From assembly GCA_019749945.1 (NCBI GenBank), contig JAIEPF010000017.1:1-64000 (forward strand): 64,000 nt of DNA, given 5' to 3'. This document shows, one piece after another, positions 1 to 9,122 of the stretch. The position numbers and the translations under genes are program-made. The notes under the pieces were generated by a model, which was given only the letters and a program-made list of their open reading frames with translations, was not told the DNA's origin and ran no database searches. Every line of letters begins with the position of its first letter. The stretch's first letter is position 1. The DNA is from Burkholderiales bacterium. Lineage in GTDB: Bacteria > Pseudomonadota > Gammaproteobacteria > Burkholderiales > SG8-41.

Positions 1-2
1 CG

Positions 3-3000
3 GGTGGGAGCTACACGACGCTGAACGCGACGTCGCAGACGTCGCTGGGTCAGAGTGGCGGGGTGACGGCTGGGACGGCCAACATTGATGCTGGTATTGG
101 CACGATTGCATTGACTGACGCGACCAATGATTTTACGGGAACAGTGACCCTGAATGCCTCCGGGGCAAGCATTTCAATCCGGGATGCGGACGCGTTAACG
201 CTGGGCGTCCCGGCCCTGCACGGTGCGAATACGGCGATCACGGCAATAGCCGGGACCACGCTCTCGCTTCCCGCATATAACTACAGCACCGGTACCGGGG
301 CCATTGATTTCCAAAGTTTGGGCGGATCTCTGGCGACGAACGGATCGCTGACCACGACGACGGGGAATATTTCGCTGACCGGATCATCCGGCATTACGCT
401 TTCGCATAATCTCGCCACGGGAGGCGGCAACATCGCGCTGATGAGTCCGGCAACTCTGGGCAACTCGGTTAGTCTGAGTTCCGGCGGCGGGAACATCGGT
501 GCAGTGAGTATTACCGCTACCACAGCATCCGCGCAGAATCTGACGCTTGTTGCGGGTGGCGGCGACATCACGGTTACCGGAGACATCGGCGCGACCCGTC
601 TGGGATTGCTGACGGTGACTTCGGGTGACGCAGTGCAGTTTCAGGGAACAGGTGCGCAGCAGGTCAATGCACTGACGGTGACCCAGAGCACCGGTACAAC
701 CTTCAGCGGCGCAGTCAATATCAGCAACGGCATGACCCTGTCGGCGACGGCGGGTAACGTATCCTTTCTCAATGGCGTGACTACCGGTGCGGCGTCCACG
801 CTGGCCACGACCGGGACGCTGCAAATCGGGGACGCCACGGCGGACGTGTCATCCATCGCCGGCGGATTGAGTCGCGGTGCAGGTTTGCAGACGATCCTCG
901 CCGGCGGCATTACGGTGGCAGGAGCAGTTTCACTCTCCAATACGATTATCCCCGCCGGCCAGGTTGCAACCTTAAGCAGCGGGGCCAATCCGGTCACGTT
1001 TAATGCCACGGTCGATGGGCCGGGGGGGCTGACGGTAAATTCAGGCGGGACAACCACTTTTGTCGGCCAGGTCGGTGCGACGACAGCGCTTTCCGGCCTT
1101 ACCACCGATGCTGCGGGAACCACGGTGATCAGCGGCGGGTTGGTGTCGACCAATGGCGTGGTCGGACAGGCCTATAACGATCCGGTGTCCATCGGTGTTG
1201 GTCCCGCGAACACCGTGTTCCTGTCCGGTGGAAATGACTTAACGTTCAACCAGACACTGACAGGCAACGGCGCCGACATGACTTTTGGTGCGTCGGTCAC
1301 GCCGCTGGGTAACTTGCAGGTGGTCGGGGCATTGACCAACGTGGACAATTTTGATGTTTTTGCCGCCAGCGCTTCAGTAAACAGCGGCAGCAACAACGCG
1401 ATCAACCGTGTTGCCTTCAATACCAGTGGCAACGTGTCGCATTTTGACCAGGGCGGAATTTTGCTCGACACCTCGACGGTAGGTGGTACGCTGATTCTCT
1501 CGGCGGATACCGGCAGCATCACGCAGACAGGAGTGGTCAGCGTCGGTGGCGTCGCGACCGTCAGCACCAATCGGGGCAGCATTGCAACCGGAGGTGCGGG
1601 TATCGGATTTACCGCTGCATCAGCAACGTTTACCGCAAGCGACGGATTGGGGAATGACACGGGCACGCTGACCATAGGCGCCGGCGGGATTACTGCGACT
1701 GCAGCTGGCGGTGCCATAGTGCTCAAGGCCGCCGACGGCGTTACGGTAAACGGGCCGGTCATTACCAATAACGGCAATATCACGCTGGCTTCCGGCAACA
1801 CGGCGGGAATGGCGTCGCTGGGCATGTCGCTGGCGGCCAATGCCGGCGGAACCGCACTCGGGAGTGTGGCCATCAATGCGCCGGTGCGCTCCGGCAACGG
1901 CGATATCACGATCTATTCTTCGGGGCCGGTTTCACAGTTGACTGGCGCTGGTAACGATGCCGGACTGCAGAGCCGCAATGCACTGACGGTGCGGACTTAC
2001 AATGACACTGCCGGCGCGGCGACGATCACCCTGAATAACGATAACAATGCCGCGAATTCGACGCTGCCTGTGTCGCCTTCGGGCTGTACCGGGATTTCTG
2101 CGGGGCATGGCGCAGGCAATTGCGCCCTTCAGATCACCCTTGAAACCCGCCAGGCCGGCGATACCGGCGTGTCCAGCCTTACTTCGTTTCCTGGGGGATT
2201 TGCCTCGAGTCAGATCAGCTACAAGAGCATCAGCGGCACCCAGATTATCGGCATAGGCACCGCGAGCGACGTGCTGCTGGAGGCTGACAGCTGGAGTCTT
2301 GGGGCTGGCGCCATCAACGGCCGGAACGTGAACATTGTCGCAACCGGCAGCAGTGGCGGCGGCAATATCGATGTCGGCATCGCGATCCCCACGACTTACA
2401 TCAACAACAATCAAACTGGTGGATCGCTGAATCTGGTTGCGGCGCGGAATATCAATCTGCTGCCCGCCGGATCCATCGGCGCTGCGGGAACGAGATTCGA
2501 TCACAACCTGATGCTGGCAGCGGGTAACGACATCAACCTGCAGGGATCGATTTACCTGAGCGGCGATTTGAATCTGCGTGCCAACGCGCTTGCCGCTGAT
2601 TTGTTCGGCAATACCCCATTGGGCAGCACCGGCAATGTGACCATGACGACGCCGGGCACTGTCCCGCTGGAAGTGAGGGCAGCCAACATCACACTGGGCA
2701 CAGCAGCACGCCCGGTCAATAATTTTACAATCACCGCCGGGACTGCGGCCACTGGCCAGCAGGCCGATGCCCTGCTCGCGGCGGATAACAAGCTGGATAT
2801 CAATCTGTCGGGGAATCTGGATGTCGTTGCCGGCACCGCGGTTGCAACTGTTCCCGGTGCTGATACATCAGCGGATTCGGTTGTTCGCGGCGGCGGCGCG
2901 ACATCGGTGATCGTTGGCGGCAACATGGGCTTGACCGGCGGTTCGGCGTCAATAGCCAGTACCGCGGGTGCCAGCCAGACGGCGGACGCCAGCGCCATAG

Positions 3001-3956
3001 TGGAAGGCGGCAGCTTGAGCCTGAAAGTGACGGGCGGTGTTGATCTTGCAGGCGGCACGGCTTTTGCCGCCACCGGCGGCAACACTGCAACGGCGAATGC
3101 GCAGATTGTCTCGCATACGGCCTTTAATCCCGAGATTCAGGGGGATCTGACGCTTACCGGCGGTACGGCGACGGCGCAGCCGATCACCGGCCGGATAGCC
3201 AACGCCGTGGCGGCAGCCCGCTTTGAATCCGACGGCAACCTGTTGCTCAAGGTTGCGGGCAACGTCGACCTGCAGGCCGGAACGGCGACCGCCATCAATA
3301 CCAGCGGCGGCATTTTCGCGGAAGCGGATGCCGGTGCTGTGGTGCGCTCCAAAGCGAAAATTGGCATGCTGGTCACACAGGATTTCGATATCACAGGCGG
3401 GAATGCTGTCGCGACTGGTTCAAGTCTGCGGGCCATCGCCTCCGCTGGAGTCTTCACCGGAGATGTTGTCTCCGGCGAGTCGCTGCTGATCACAACAACC
3501 GGCAATATGAGGCTCACCGGCGGCACTGCGGCGGGGGCAGCTGCCGATGCCGCGGCGCTGATTTATTCTTCCGCCGAAGCCAAGCTGAACATCGGCGGTC
3601 CGCAGGGGCTGCGGCTGGAGGGCGGCACCGGTCCGTTTTTCCCGCCTTTCGATTCGGGAGTGTTTACTCCGAACAGCGATTTTTTCCATCTGATCGGTGG
3701 CGACTCCCTGATCCGCATTCTGGGTAACGCCTATCCGATCACGATCACCGGCAGCATTACGCTGGTGGCCAATCCGTCGAGAGGCGCTGCCTTGTTCATT
3801 TCCGAGGCGCCGCCCTTGAGCCTGGATTCGCTGCTGGCGGCATTCATCAAAACCACAGACTGTGTTTCATTCAGCGGCGGGGCTTGCACATTGTCGGGAG
3901 CGCTTGCGTCCGGTTCCGGTAAAAGCAAGGATCCTGCGGGAGGAGTCTGCAAATAA
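3..3956 (+). CDS. Giant repetitive surface adhesin, C-terminal part (5' truncated by window)
   Basis: The frame is open from base 3, so this is the C-terminal part (about 1,317 residues) of a larger protein; the GTG at 63 is only an internal codon. Composition is extreme: Gly, Ala, Thr, Ser, Asn and Val dominate. Short beta-strand-like units such as GNITLASG, GGNIDVG and GDLTLTGG recur every 15-30 residues, as in filamentous-haemagglutinin-type beta-helix adhesins secreted by two-partner or autotransporter routes. Only three Cys codons are seen, two near the C-terminus and one around residue 695. There is no recognisable autotransporter beta-barrel at the end; the protein simply stops after GGVCK, which favours a two-partner or FHA-like secreted protein. 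A Crp/Fnr regulator and a FecR-domain protein follow on the same strand. The family is inferred from composition and repeats, and the ligand is unknown. Confidence 0.75.
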   Translation, partial: GGSYTTLNATSQTSLGQSGGVTAGTANIDAGIGTIALTDATNDFTGTVTLNASGASISIRDADALTLGVPALHGANTAITAIAGTTLSLPAYNYSTGTGAIDFQSLGGSLATNGSLTTTTGNISLTGSSGITLSHNLATGGGNIALMSPATLGNSVSLSSGGGNIGAVSITATTASAQNLTLVAGGGDITVTGDIGATRLGLLTVTSGDAVQFQGTGAQQVNALTVTQSTGTTFSGAVNISNGMTLSATAGNVSFLNGVTTGAASTLATTGTLQIGDATADVSSIAGGLSRGAGLQTILAGGITVAGAVSLSNTIIPAGQVATLSSGANPVTFNATVDGPGGLTVNSGGTTTFVGQVGATTALSGLTTDAAGTTVISGGLVSTNGVVGQAYNDPVSIGVGPANTVFLSGGNDLTFNQTLTGNGADMTFGASVTPLGNLQVVGALTNVDNFDVFAASASVNSGSNNAINRVAFNTSGNVSHFDQGGILLDTSTVGGTLILSADTGSITQTGVVSVGGVATVSTNRGSIATGGAGIGFTAASATFTASDGLGNDTGTLTIGAGGITATAAGGAIVLKAADGVTVNGPVITNNGNITLASGNTAGMASLGMSLAANAGGTALGSVAINAPVRSGNGDITIYSSGPVSQLTGAGNDAGLQSRNALTVRTYNDTAGAATITLNNDNNAANSTLPVSPSGCTGISAGHGAGNCALQITLETRQAGDTGVSSLTSFPGGFASSQISYKSISGTQIIGIGTASDVLLEADSWSLGAGAINGRNVNIVATGSSGGGNIDVGIAIPTTYINNNQTGGSLNLVAARNINLLPAGSIGAAGTRFDHNLMLAAGNDINLQGSIYLSGDLNLRANALAADLFGNTPLGSTGNVTMTTPGTVPLEVRAANITLGTAARPVNNFTITAGTAATGQQADALLAADNKLDINLSGNLDVVAGTAVATVPGADTSADSVVRGGGATSVIVGGNMGLTGGSASIASTAGASQTADASAIVEGGSLSLKVTGGVDLAGGTAFAATGGNTATANAQIVSHTAFNPEIQGDLTLTGGTATAQPITGRIANAVAAARFESDGNLLLKVAGNVDLQAGTATAINTSGGIFAEADAGAVVRSKAKIGMLVTQDFDITGGNAVATGSSLRAIASAGVFTGDVVSGESLLITTTGNMRLTGGTAAGAAADAAALIYSSAEAKLNIGGPQGLRLEGGTGPFFPPFDSGVFTPNSDFFHLIGGDSLIRILGNAYPITITGSITLVANPSRGAALFISEAPPLSLDSLLAAFIKTTDCVSFSGGACTLSGALASGSGKSKDPAGGVCK

Positions 3957-4064
3957 GCGGGCATGACTATTGGCCCGCGTTCTGGCAACATGCCCCTACC
4001 GTGAGCGTGGCATACATATTCCACGCCCGGAAAAACAGCCAAAACAGCCCATAGTGAAGAGTCC

Positions 4065-4754
4065 ATGCCCGCTCCCATCGCATTGAATCCCCAGATTCTG
4101 AAGACGGTTCCCCTGTTTTCGTCGTTTTCGGATCAACAGATTGCGGCATTGCTGCCGGGCGTGCAGCAGCGCAGTTATCCGCGCGGGGCGTCGATTCTGC
4201 GGGCCGGCGAGGAAACCGAGGCGCTGTACATCATCCTGTCCGGCCGCGTCAAAGTACTGATTCCGGATGAGGAGGGGCACGAGGTCATCCTGACGGTGAT
4301 GGGTGCACAGGACTTCGTCGGCGAAATGGGTCTGCTCGACAGTCTGCCAAGTTCAGCGACGGTGGAGACACTGGAGCCCTGCGAGATGCTGCGGATTCCA
4401 CGAACCGCATTCCTCGCCTGCCTGGAAAGCCATGCTGAAATGGCGATGCTGGTGTTGCGCAACATGGTCAAACGCCTGCGTGACGCCGATCGCAAGATCG
4501 AGAGCCTTGCGCTGATCGATGTCTATGGACGGGTTGCCCGCCTGATCATCGACATGGCCGAAAATATCGACGGTCAATGGGTGGTGCCGCGGGCGCCGGC
4601 GAAGCAGGAAATAGCGCGCATGATCGGGGCTTCACGGGAAATGGTCAGCCGGGTGGTCAAGGATCTGCAGGAAAAGAACCTGATCGTTACCGACAAGCGC
4701 AAAATCATCGTCATCGACCGTAAGTCGATGGCGCATCGCGGTTCTGCCGATTGA
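4065..4754 (+). CDS. Crp/Fnr-family transcriptional regulator
   Basis: A 229-residue protein with the standard two-domain layout. A cyclic-nucleotide-binding-like beta-roll covers about residues 12-125 (motifs LFSSFSDQQIAALLPG and GEMGLLDSLPSSATV). A long dimerisation helix follows, then a C-terminal winged helix (about 150-220) with recognition helix ASREMVSRVVKDL, close in pattern to CRP. The Arg-Ser pair that contacts the cAMP phosphate in E. coli CRP appears here as SS, and there is no N-terminal Cys cluster for an Fnr iron-sulfur centre, so the ligand is not predictable. The start at 4065 has a GAAGAG element just upstream. It lies about 110 nt after the adhesin and before a FecR-domain gene, so a role in surface-protein control is possible but is inference. 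Confidence 0.9.
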   Translation: MPAPIALNPQILKTVPLFSSFSDQQIAALLPGVQQRSYPRGASILRAGEETEALYIILSGRVKVLIPDEEGHEVILTVMGAQDFVGEMGLLDSLPSSATVETLEPCEMLRIPRTAFLACLESHAEMAMLVLRNMVKRLRDADRKIESLALIDVYGRVARLIIDMAENIDGQWVVPRAPAKQEIARMIGASREMVSRVVKDLQEKNLIVTDKRKIIVIDRKSMAHRGSAD

Positions 4755-4949
4755 GCCGTGTGTCGTCCGGTTTGCGGGATTGACCGCTTTTGACGTGATT
4801 TTTCTCACGTTTTCAGGTGCTTGGCGCCATTCCCGCCTTGCGGTTTTCCTCGCAGGCCCCCGACTTATGGTATAAAAATGAAGTTGTATGTACCGATCAT
4901 AAAAGGGATTCCCATGCGGCCTGCGGGTCTGCATTGAAAGGGGGCGGTC

Positions 4950-5651
4950 ATGTTTTCGATCAAGGGGTGGGTCAAGGGTTTGACGGGGGTTGTGCTGGCG
5001 ATGGTTGCCGCAGGTGCCTGGGCTGCCGGTGCCGGGGTGATCACCCATCTGAGCGGAACCATGTCGGTGCAGCGGCCCGACGGATCTGTGCGCATACTCT
5101 CGCAGAAATCGGAAGTCCAGCCGGGCGATGTGCTGACGACGCAGCGCGACAGTTATGCCCAGATCAATTTCACCGACGGCAGTGCGGCGACCATGCGCCC
5201 GAACAGCACCATGAAACTCGAAGCGTATTCGTTCAGCCAGGAAGCGCCGCAAAGCGACGGCATGTTCATGCGCCTGGTGAAAGGCGGCTTGCGCACGGTG
5301 ACCGGCCTGATCGGCAAACGCGGCAACCAGGATGCGTACAAGATCGGCACCTCCACCGCCACCATCGGTATCCGCGGCTCCTCCGGTGATACCGTGGCGT
5401 GTTCCTCCGACTGCGGGAAGCTTGAGCCCGGCACCTACCACACGACCTATACCGGCAGTTACATCATGCAGACCAGCGGCGGCACCCAGCTGGTGAACGA
5501 AGGCCAGTTTGGTTTTGCCCAGGATCCGGCCAAACCCCCGGTGCTGCTGCCGGGTGATCCGGGGCTGAATCTGAGCCAGCTGCCGTTCACGCTGGGCATC
5601 GGCGGCGGCGCGGTGGGCGGCGGTGCCAGCCAGGAATGTATCGTGCGCTGA
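4950..5651 (+). CDS. Exported FecR-domain protein
   Basis: A 233-residue protein with a clear signal peptide (residues 1-25, ending in AGAWAAGA). A FecR-type beta domain follows (about 30-150: GVITHLSGTMSVQRPDGS, VQPGDVLTTQRDSYAQINFTD, TSTATIGIRGSSGD). This fold is known from the periplasmic part of FecR and from many stand-alone exported proteins found beside large adhesins and secretion systems; those lack the iron-sensing transmembrane segment, and so does this one. Two Cys in ACSSDC could form a disulfide. The start has a strong G-rich ribosome site (AAGGGGGCGG) and a likely TATAAA-type -10 near 4870. A strong terminator follows. Function in the envelope or adhesin display is inference. 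Confidence 0.8.
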   Translation: MFSIKGWVKGLTGVVLAMVAAGAWAAGAGVITHLSGTMSVQRPDGSVRILSQKSEVQPGDVLTTQRDSYAQINFTDGSAATMRPNSTMKLEAYSFSQEAPQSDGMFMRLVKGGLRTVTGLIGKRGNQDAYKIGTSTATIGIRGSSGDTVACSSDCGKLEPGTYHTTYTGSYIMQTSGGTQLVNEGQFGFAQDPAKPPVLLPGDPGLNLSQLPFTLGIGGGAVGGGASQECIVR

Positions 5652-5671
5652 ATGATTGCAGTGTGCTGCCG

Positions 5672-5703
5672 ACAAACCCCGCCTTCCGGCGGGGTTTGTT
5701 TTT
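5672..5703 (+). terminator. Rho-independent terminator after the FecR-domain gene
   Basis: A stem ACAAACCCCGCC and its complement around a TTCC-type loop, followed by a T run, 20 nt after the stop codon of the upstream gene. It separates the adhesin region from ftsK. Confidence 0.9.
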
Positions 5704-5813
5704 GGCGTCGTGCTTTTGCGGTATGCGGGGGCTTTTGCTGCTAGGCGCAGCTTTTCACTTATAATCATCGGCTTAACAGAACGAATCAGCGAAATTTCCC
5801 TGCGAACACCCCG

Positions 5814-8120
5814 ATGCTGGCCAGCGACAAATCCACTGCCGCCAAAACCGCGCCCAATCCGCTGCCGCCGAAACTAGCGGCCCTGTTGCGTGAGTCCTGG
5901 TGGCTGGCGTTCCTCGCCGTCGCGCTCTACCTGCTGCTGGTGCTGTTGACCTTCCACAAGGGCGATCCCGGCTGGTCGCACAGCGTAGCCACGGATCGCC
6001 TCGGCAACGCCGGTGGTCTGGTCGGTGCTTATGTGGCCGATCTGCTTTTGTTCATGTTCGGCATTTCGGCTTACTGGTGGGTGGCCTTGTGCGGAGCGCT
6101 GGTGTTGTGGAGCTTCCGTCGCATTGAAACCGTCACCGAGACCGACCGCCGTTCCCACGCGGTGATGCTGATCGGTTTTGTCGTGCTGCTGATGGCCAGC
6201 TGCGGCATCGAGTCGCTGCGCCTGTATAGCTTGCGGGCTGAACTGCCCGGTGCGCCGGGCGGCGCGCTGGGCGCGCTGGTCGGCAACGGACTGGCGATGG
6301 TGGCCGGATTCACCGGTGGCACCCTGCTGCTGCTGCTGCTGCTGGCCGCGGGACTCAGCCTGTTCACGGGTATTTCATGGCTGCTGGTGATCGAGCGCCT
6401 GGGCGACTGGTCGGAGCGGTTCTACGCCTGGGTGGTGGCCAGGGTGCAGGAGCGGGCAGACCGCAAGGCCGGCGCCGAAGCCGTGGTTGCGCGCAAGGAC
6501 GCGGTCGAGGACAGCAGAAAAAAAATCGAGGCCCACGAACCGGTGCGCATCGAACCGCCGCGCATCATCGAGATTCCGAAGTCGGTGCGCGTTGAGCGCG
6601 AGAAACAGGTGCCGCTGTTCGGCGACCTGCCGGACTCGCTGCTGCCGCCCTTGAACCTGCTTGACGAGGCGGATGCCAATGTCGAAACCGTTTCTGCGGA
6701 CACGCTGGAATTCACTTCACGCCTGATCGAGAAAAAGCTGCTTGATTTCGGCGTCGAGGTCAAGGTGCTGGCAGCCTACCCGGGGCCGGTGGTGACGCGT
6801 TTCGAGATTGAACCCTCGATCGGGGTCAAGGGCAGCCAGATCATCAACCTGGTGCGCGACTTGGCGCGTGCGCTGTCGGTGATGAGCATCCGTGTCGTCG
6901 AAACCATCCCCGGCAAGAGCTGCATGGGGTTGGAGATTCCCAATCCCAAGCGGCAGATTGTGCGCCTGTCGGAAATCCTGAGTTCGCAGGTCTATGCCGA
7001 CATGGCGTCACCGCTGGCGCTGGCGCTGGGCAAGGATATCGCCGGCCATCCGGTCGTTGCCGACCTCGCGCGCATGCCGCATCTGCTGGTTGCCGGAACC
7101 ACCGGTTCCGGCAAATCGGTGGCGATCAATGCGATGATCCTGTCGCTGGTCTACAAGGCGCCGCCGTCGCAGGTGCGGCTGATCCTGATCGATCCGAAAA
7201 TGCTCGAGCTGTCGGTTTATGAAGGCATTCCTCATCTGCTGGCACCGGTGGTCACCGACATGCGGCAGGCGGCGAATGCGCTGAACTGGTGTGTCGGCGA
7301 AATGGAGCGGCGTTACAAGCTGATGTCGACGCTGGGTGTGCGCAACATGGCCGGCTTCAACCAGAAGGTGCGCGACGCGGCGAAAAAGAAAACGCCGCTG
7401 ATGAATCCGGTTGCCTCGACGCCCGACAACCCCGTGCCGCTGGTGGAAATGGCGCTGATTGTCGTTGTCATCGACGAACTGGCCGACCTGATGATGGTGG
7501 TCGGCAAAAAAATCGAGGAACTGATCGCAAGGCTGGCGCAGAAGGCGCGCGCTGCCGGTGTGCACCTGGTGCTTGCGACGCAGCGCCCGTCGGTGGACGT
7601 GATCACCGGGCTGATCAAGGCCAACATCCCGACGCGGATCGCGTTCCAGGTGTCGGCCAAGGTGGATTCACGCACGATTCTCGACCAGATGGGCGCGGAA
7701 GCACTGCTCGGGCAGGGCGACATGCTGTACCTGCCGCCGGGGCAGGGGTACACCCAGCGCGTGCATGGTGCCTTTGTCGACGACCAGGAAGTGCACAAGG
7801 TGGTCGATCACCTGAAGGGGCTGGCCAAGCCGCAGTACATCGACGAGATCCTCGAAAGTCCGGAAAGCCTGGTCGAAGGAGGGGTCGATGGTGCCGAGGG
7901 CGGCAACGGCGAGGCCGATCCGCTGTACGACCAGGCGGTGGCCATCGTGCTGAAGACGCGGCGCCCGTCGATTTCTCTGGTGCAGCGCCATTTGCGTATC
8001 GGCTACAACCGGGCGGCGCGGCTGATCGAGCAGATGGAACGTTCGGGGCTGGTGTCGCCGATGCAGTCCAACGGCAACCGCGAAGTGCTGGCGCCGGCTT
8101 CTGCGTCGGACGACGACTGA
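5814..8120 (+). CDS. ftsK: DNA translocase FtsK
   Basis: A 768-residue septal DNA pump that moves the chromosome termini during division and activates XerCD. Four N-terminal membrane segments are visible within residues 25-190. A short basic/acidic linker follows (about 200-280), then the alpha/beta motor with Walker [14 protein letters not shown] (about residue 427) and Walker B-type [15 protein letters not shown] (about 550), and finally the C-terminal gamma winged helix (about 700-755, [22 protein letters not shown]) that reads KOPS sites. The length is that of short-linker beta-proteobacterial FtsK proteins. It heads the conserved block ftsK-lolA-rarA-serS. A TATAAT element at 5760-5765 may be its -10. 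No strong ribosome site is seen before the ATG. Confidence 0.97.
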   Translation: MLASDKSTAAKTAPNPLPPKLAALLRESWWLAFLAVALYLLLVLLTFHKGDPGWSHSVATDRLGNAGGLVGAYVADLLLFMFGISAYWWVALCGALVLWSFRRIETVTETDRRSHAVMLIGFVVLLMASCGIESLRLYSLRAELPGAPGGALGALVGNGLAMVAGFTGGTLLLLLLLAAGLSLFTGISWLLVIERLGDWSERFYAWVVARVQERADRKAGAEAVVARKDAVEDSRKKIEAHEPVRIEPPRIIEIPKSVRVEREKQVPLFGDLPDSLLPPLNLLDEADANVETVSADTLEFTSRLIEKKLLDFGVEVKVLAAYPGPVVTRFEIEPSIGVKGSQIINLVRDLARALSVMSIRVVETIPGKSCMGLEIPNPKRQIVRLSEILSSQVYADMASPLALALGKDIAGHPVVADLARMPHLLVAGTTGSGKSVAINAMILSLVYKAPPSQVRLILIDPKMLELSVYEGIPHLLAPVVTDMRQAANALNWCVGEMERRYKLMSTLGVRNMAGFNQKVRDAAKKKTPLMNPVASTPDNPVPLVEMALIVVVIDELADLMMVVGKKIEELIARLAQKARAAGVHLVLATQRPSVDVITGLIKANIPTRIAFQVSAKVDSRTILDQMGAEALLGQGDMLYLPPGQGYTQRVHGAFVDDQEVHKVVDHLKGLAKPQYIDEILESPESLVEGGVDGAEGGNGEADPLYDQAVAIVLKTRRPSISLVQRHLRIGYNRAARLIEQMERSGLVSPMQSNGNREVLAPASASDDD

Positions 8121-8187
8121 TGCCCTGATACAAAATTTTACAGACTCATTTTTCAAACTTTCCCGTCTGTCGACGGTCTGAGCATTC

Positions 8188-8493
8188 ATGCTGACCCGAA
8201 CCCTTGTCCGACCCCTGATCCTGATCGCCGCGCTGTGGTGCGGCTTTGCCGGCGCCGCTGAAGAAGTGCCGCGCGGCATGGCATTTGAAGTGTACATCCG
8301 CCTCGAGCACGGCATGACCGAAGGTGAACTGGTGCTGCGCGCGGGCAAGCCCGATCACCAGGCGATAGACAACATCCGGGAAGGCCTCAAGTCGTACTAT
8401 TATTTTCCGACCGTGGCCAATCCCTTCCTGACCACGATCACGCTGCGCTCGGGACGCATCGAAAACATCGACCGCGCGCGCAAACCCCTGTGA
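8188..8493 (+). CDS. Small exported protein, BamE/DUF2845-like motif
   Basis: A 101-residue protein with a signal peptide (about 1-23, ending GFAGAAEE). The mature part contains EHGMTEGELVLRAGKPD, a helix-turn pattern seen in SmpA/BamE-fold and DUF2845 periplasmic proteins, then strands YYYFPT and TTITLRSGRIENIDR. Its stop codon overlaps the start of lolA (TGATG), so the two are translationally coupled. The fold is suggested only by motif; function is unknown. Confidence 0.75.
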   Translation: MLTRTLVRPLILIAALWCGFAGAAEEVPRGMAFEVYIRLEHGMTEGELVLRAGKPDHQAIDNIREGLKSYYYFPTVANPFLTTITLRSGRIENIDRARKPL

Positions 8494-9098
8494 TGCGCAC
8501 CCTCCTGTTTTTGTTGTGCCTGCTGCCGGCCCTGGCGTCCGCCGCGGCCACCGACGCGCTGAAGGTGTTCCTGACCCAGACGCAGACGGTCAAGGCGCGT
8601 TTTGCGCAGATGGTGCTCGACAAGAATCTGAAGCCGCTGCAGCAGGCACAGGGTGTCATGCAGTTCTCGCGGCCGGGAAAATTCCGCTGGGATTACCAGA
8701 AACCGTATGAGCAGGTGATCGTCGGTGACGGCAGCAAACTGTGGATCTACGACAAGGACCTGAACCAGGTCACGGTGCGCAAGCTTGATCGTGCGCTGGG
8801 CTCCAGCCCCGCGGCACTGCTCGCCGGCAGCAACGACCTTGAGCGCGATTTCAAATTGTCCAACCTCGGCGTGGACAAGGGGTTGGACTGGCTGGAAGCC
8901 TTGCCGAAAAGCCGTGACACGGTGTTCGAGCGCGTGCGCATGGGTTTCGGCAAGTCGGGGCTTGAAGCGATGGAGCTGCGTGACCAGTTCGGCCAGACCA
9001 CGGTGATCACCTTTGCCGATGTCGAACGCAATCCGCGTATTGCCGCCGATGTATTCCGCTTCACGCCGCCGCAGGGCGCCGACGTCATCAGCGAATAA
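8493..9098 (+). CDS. lolA: Outer-membrane lipoprotein carrier protein LolA
   Basis: A 201-residue periplasmic chaperone that takes lipoproteins from LolCDE to LolB. The signal peptide is MRTLLFLLCLLPALASAAA. The mature protein carries the LolA pattern TVKARFAQMVLD, GVMQFSRPGKFRWDYQKPYEQVIVGD and LWIYDKDLNQVTVR, in which the strand following the FRW motif forms the hydrophobic cup. I chose the ATG at 8493, which overlaps the upstream stop, rather than the GTG one codon earlier. It sits between ftsK and rarA as in many proteobacteria; its partner lolC starts at the far right of this window. Confidence 0.95.
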   Translation: MRTLLFLLCLLPALASAAATDALKVFLTQTQTVKARFAQMVLDKNLKPLQQAQGVMQFSRPGKFRWDYQKPYEQVIVGDGSKLWIYDKDLNQVTVRKLDRALGSSPAALLAGSNDLERDFKLSNLGVDKGLDWLEALPKSRDTVFERVRMGFGKSGLEAMELRDQFGQTTVITFADVERNPRIAADVFRFTPPQGADVISE

Positions 9099-9122
9099 GC
9101 GGCTGACTGGGGACAAACCAGC

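Noticed and set aside
4632-5768. 378-codon minus-strand frame over the Crp/FecR region
   Set aside because: Its translation is His/Arg-rich and domain-free, and it covers two well-supported plus-strand genes and a terminator.
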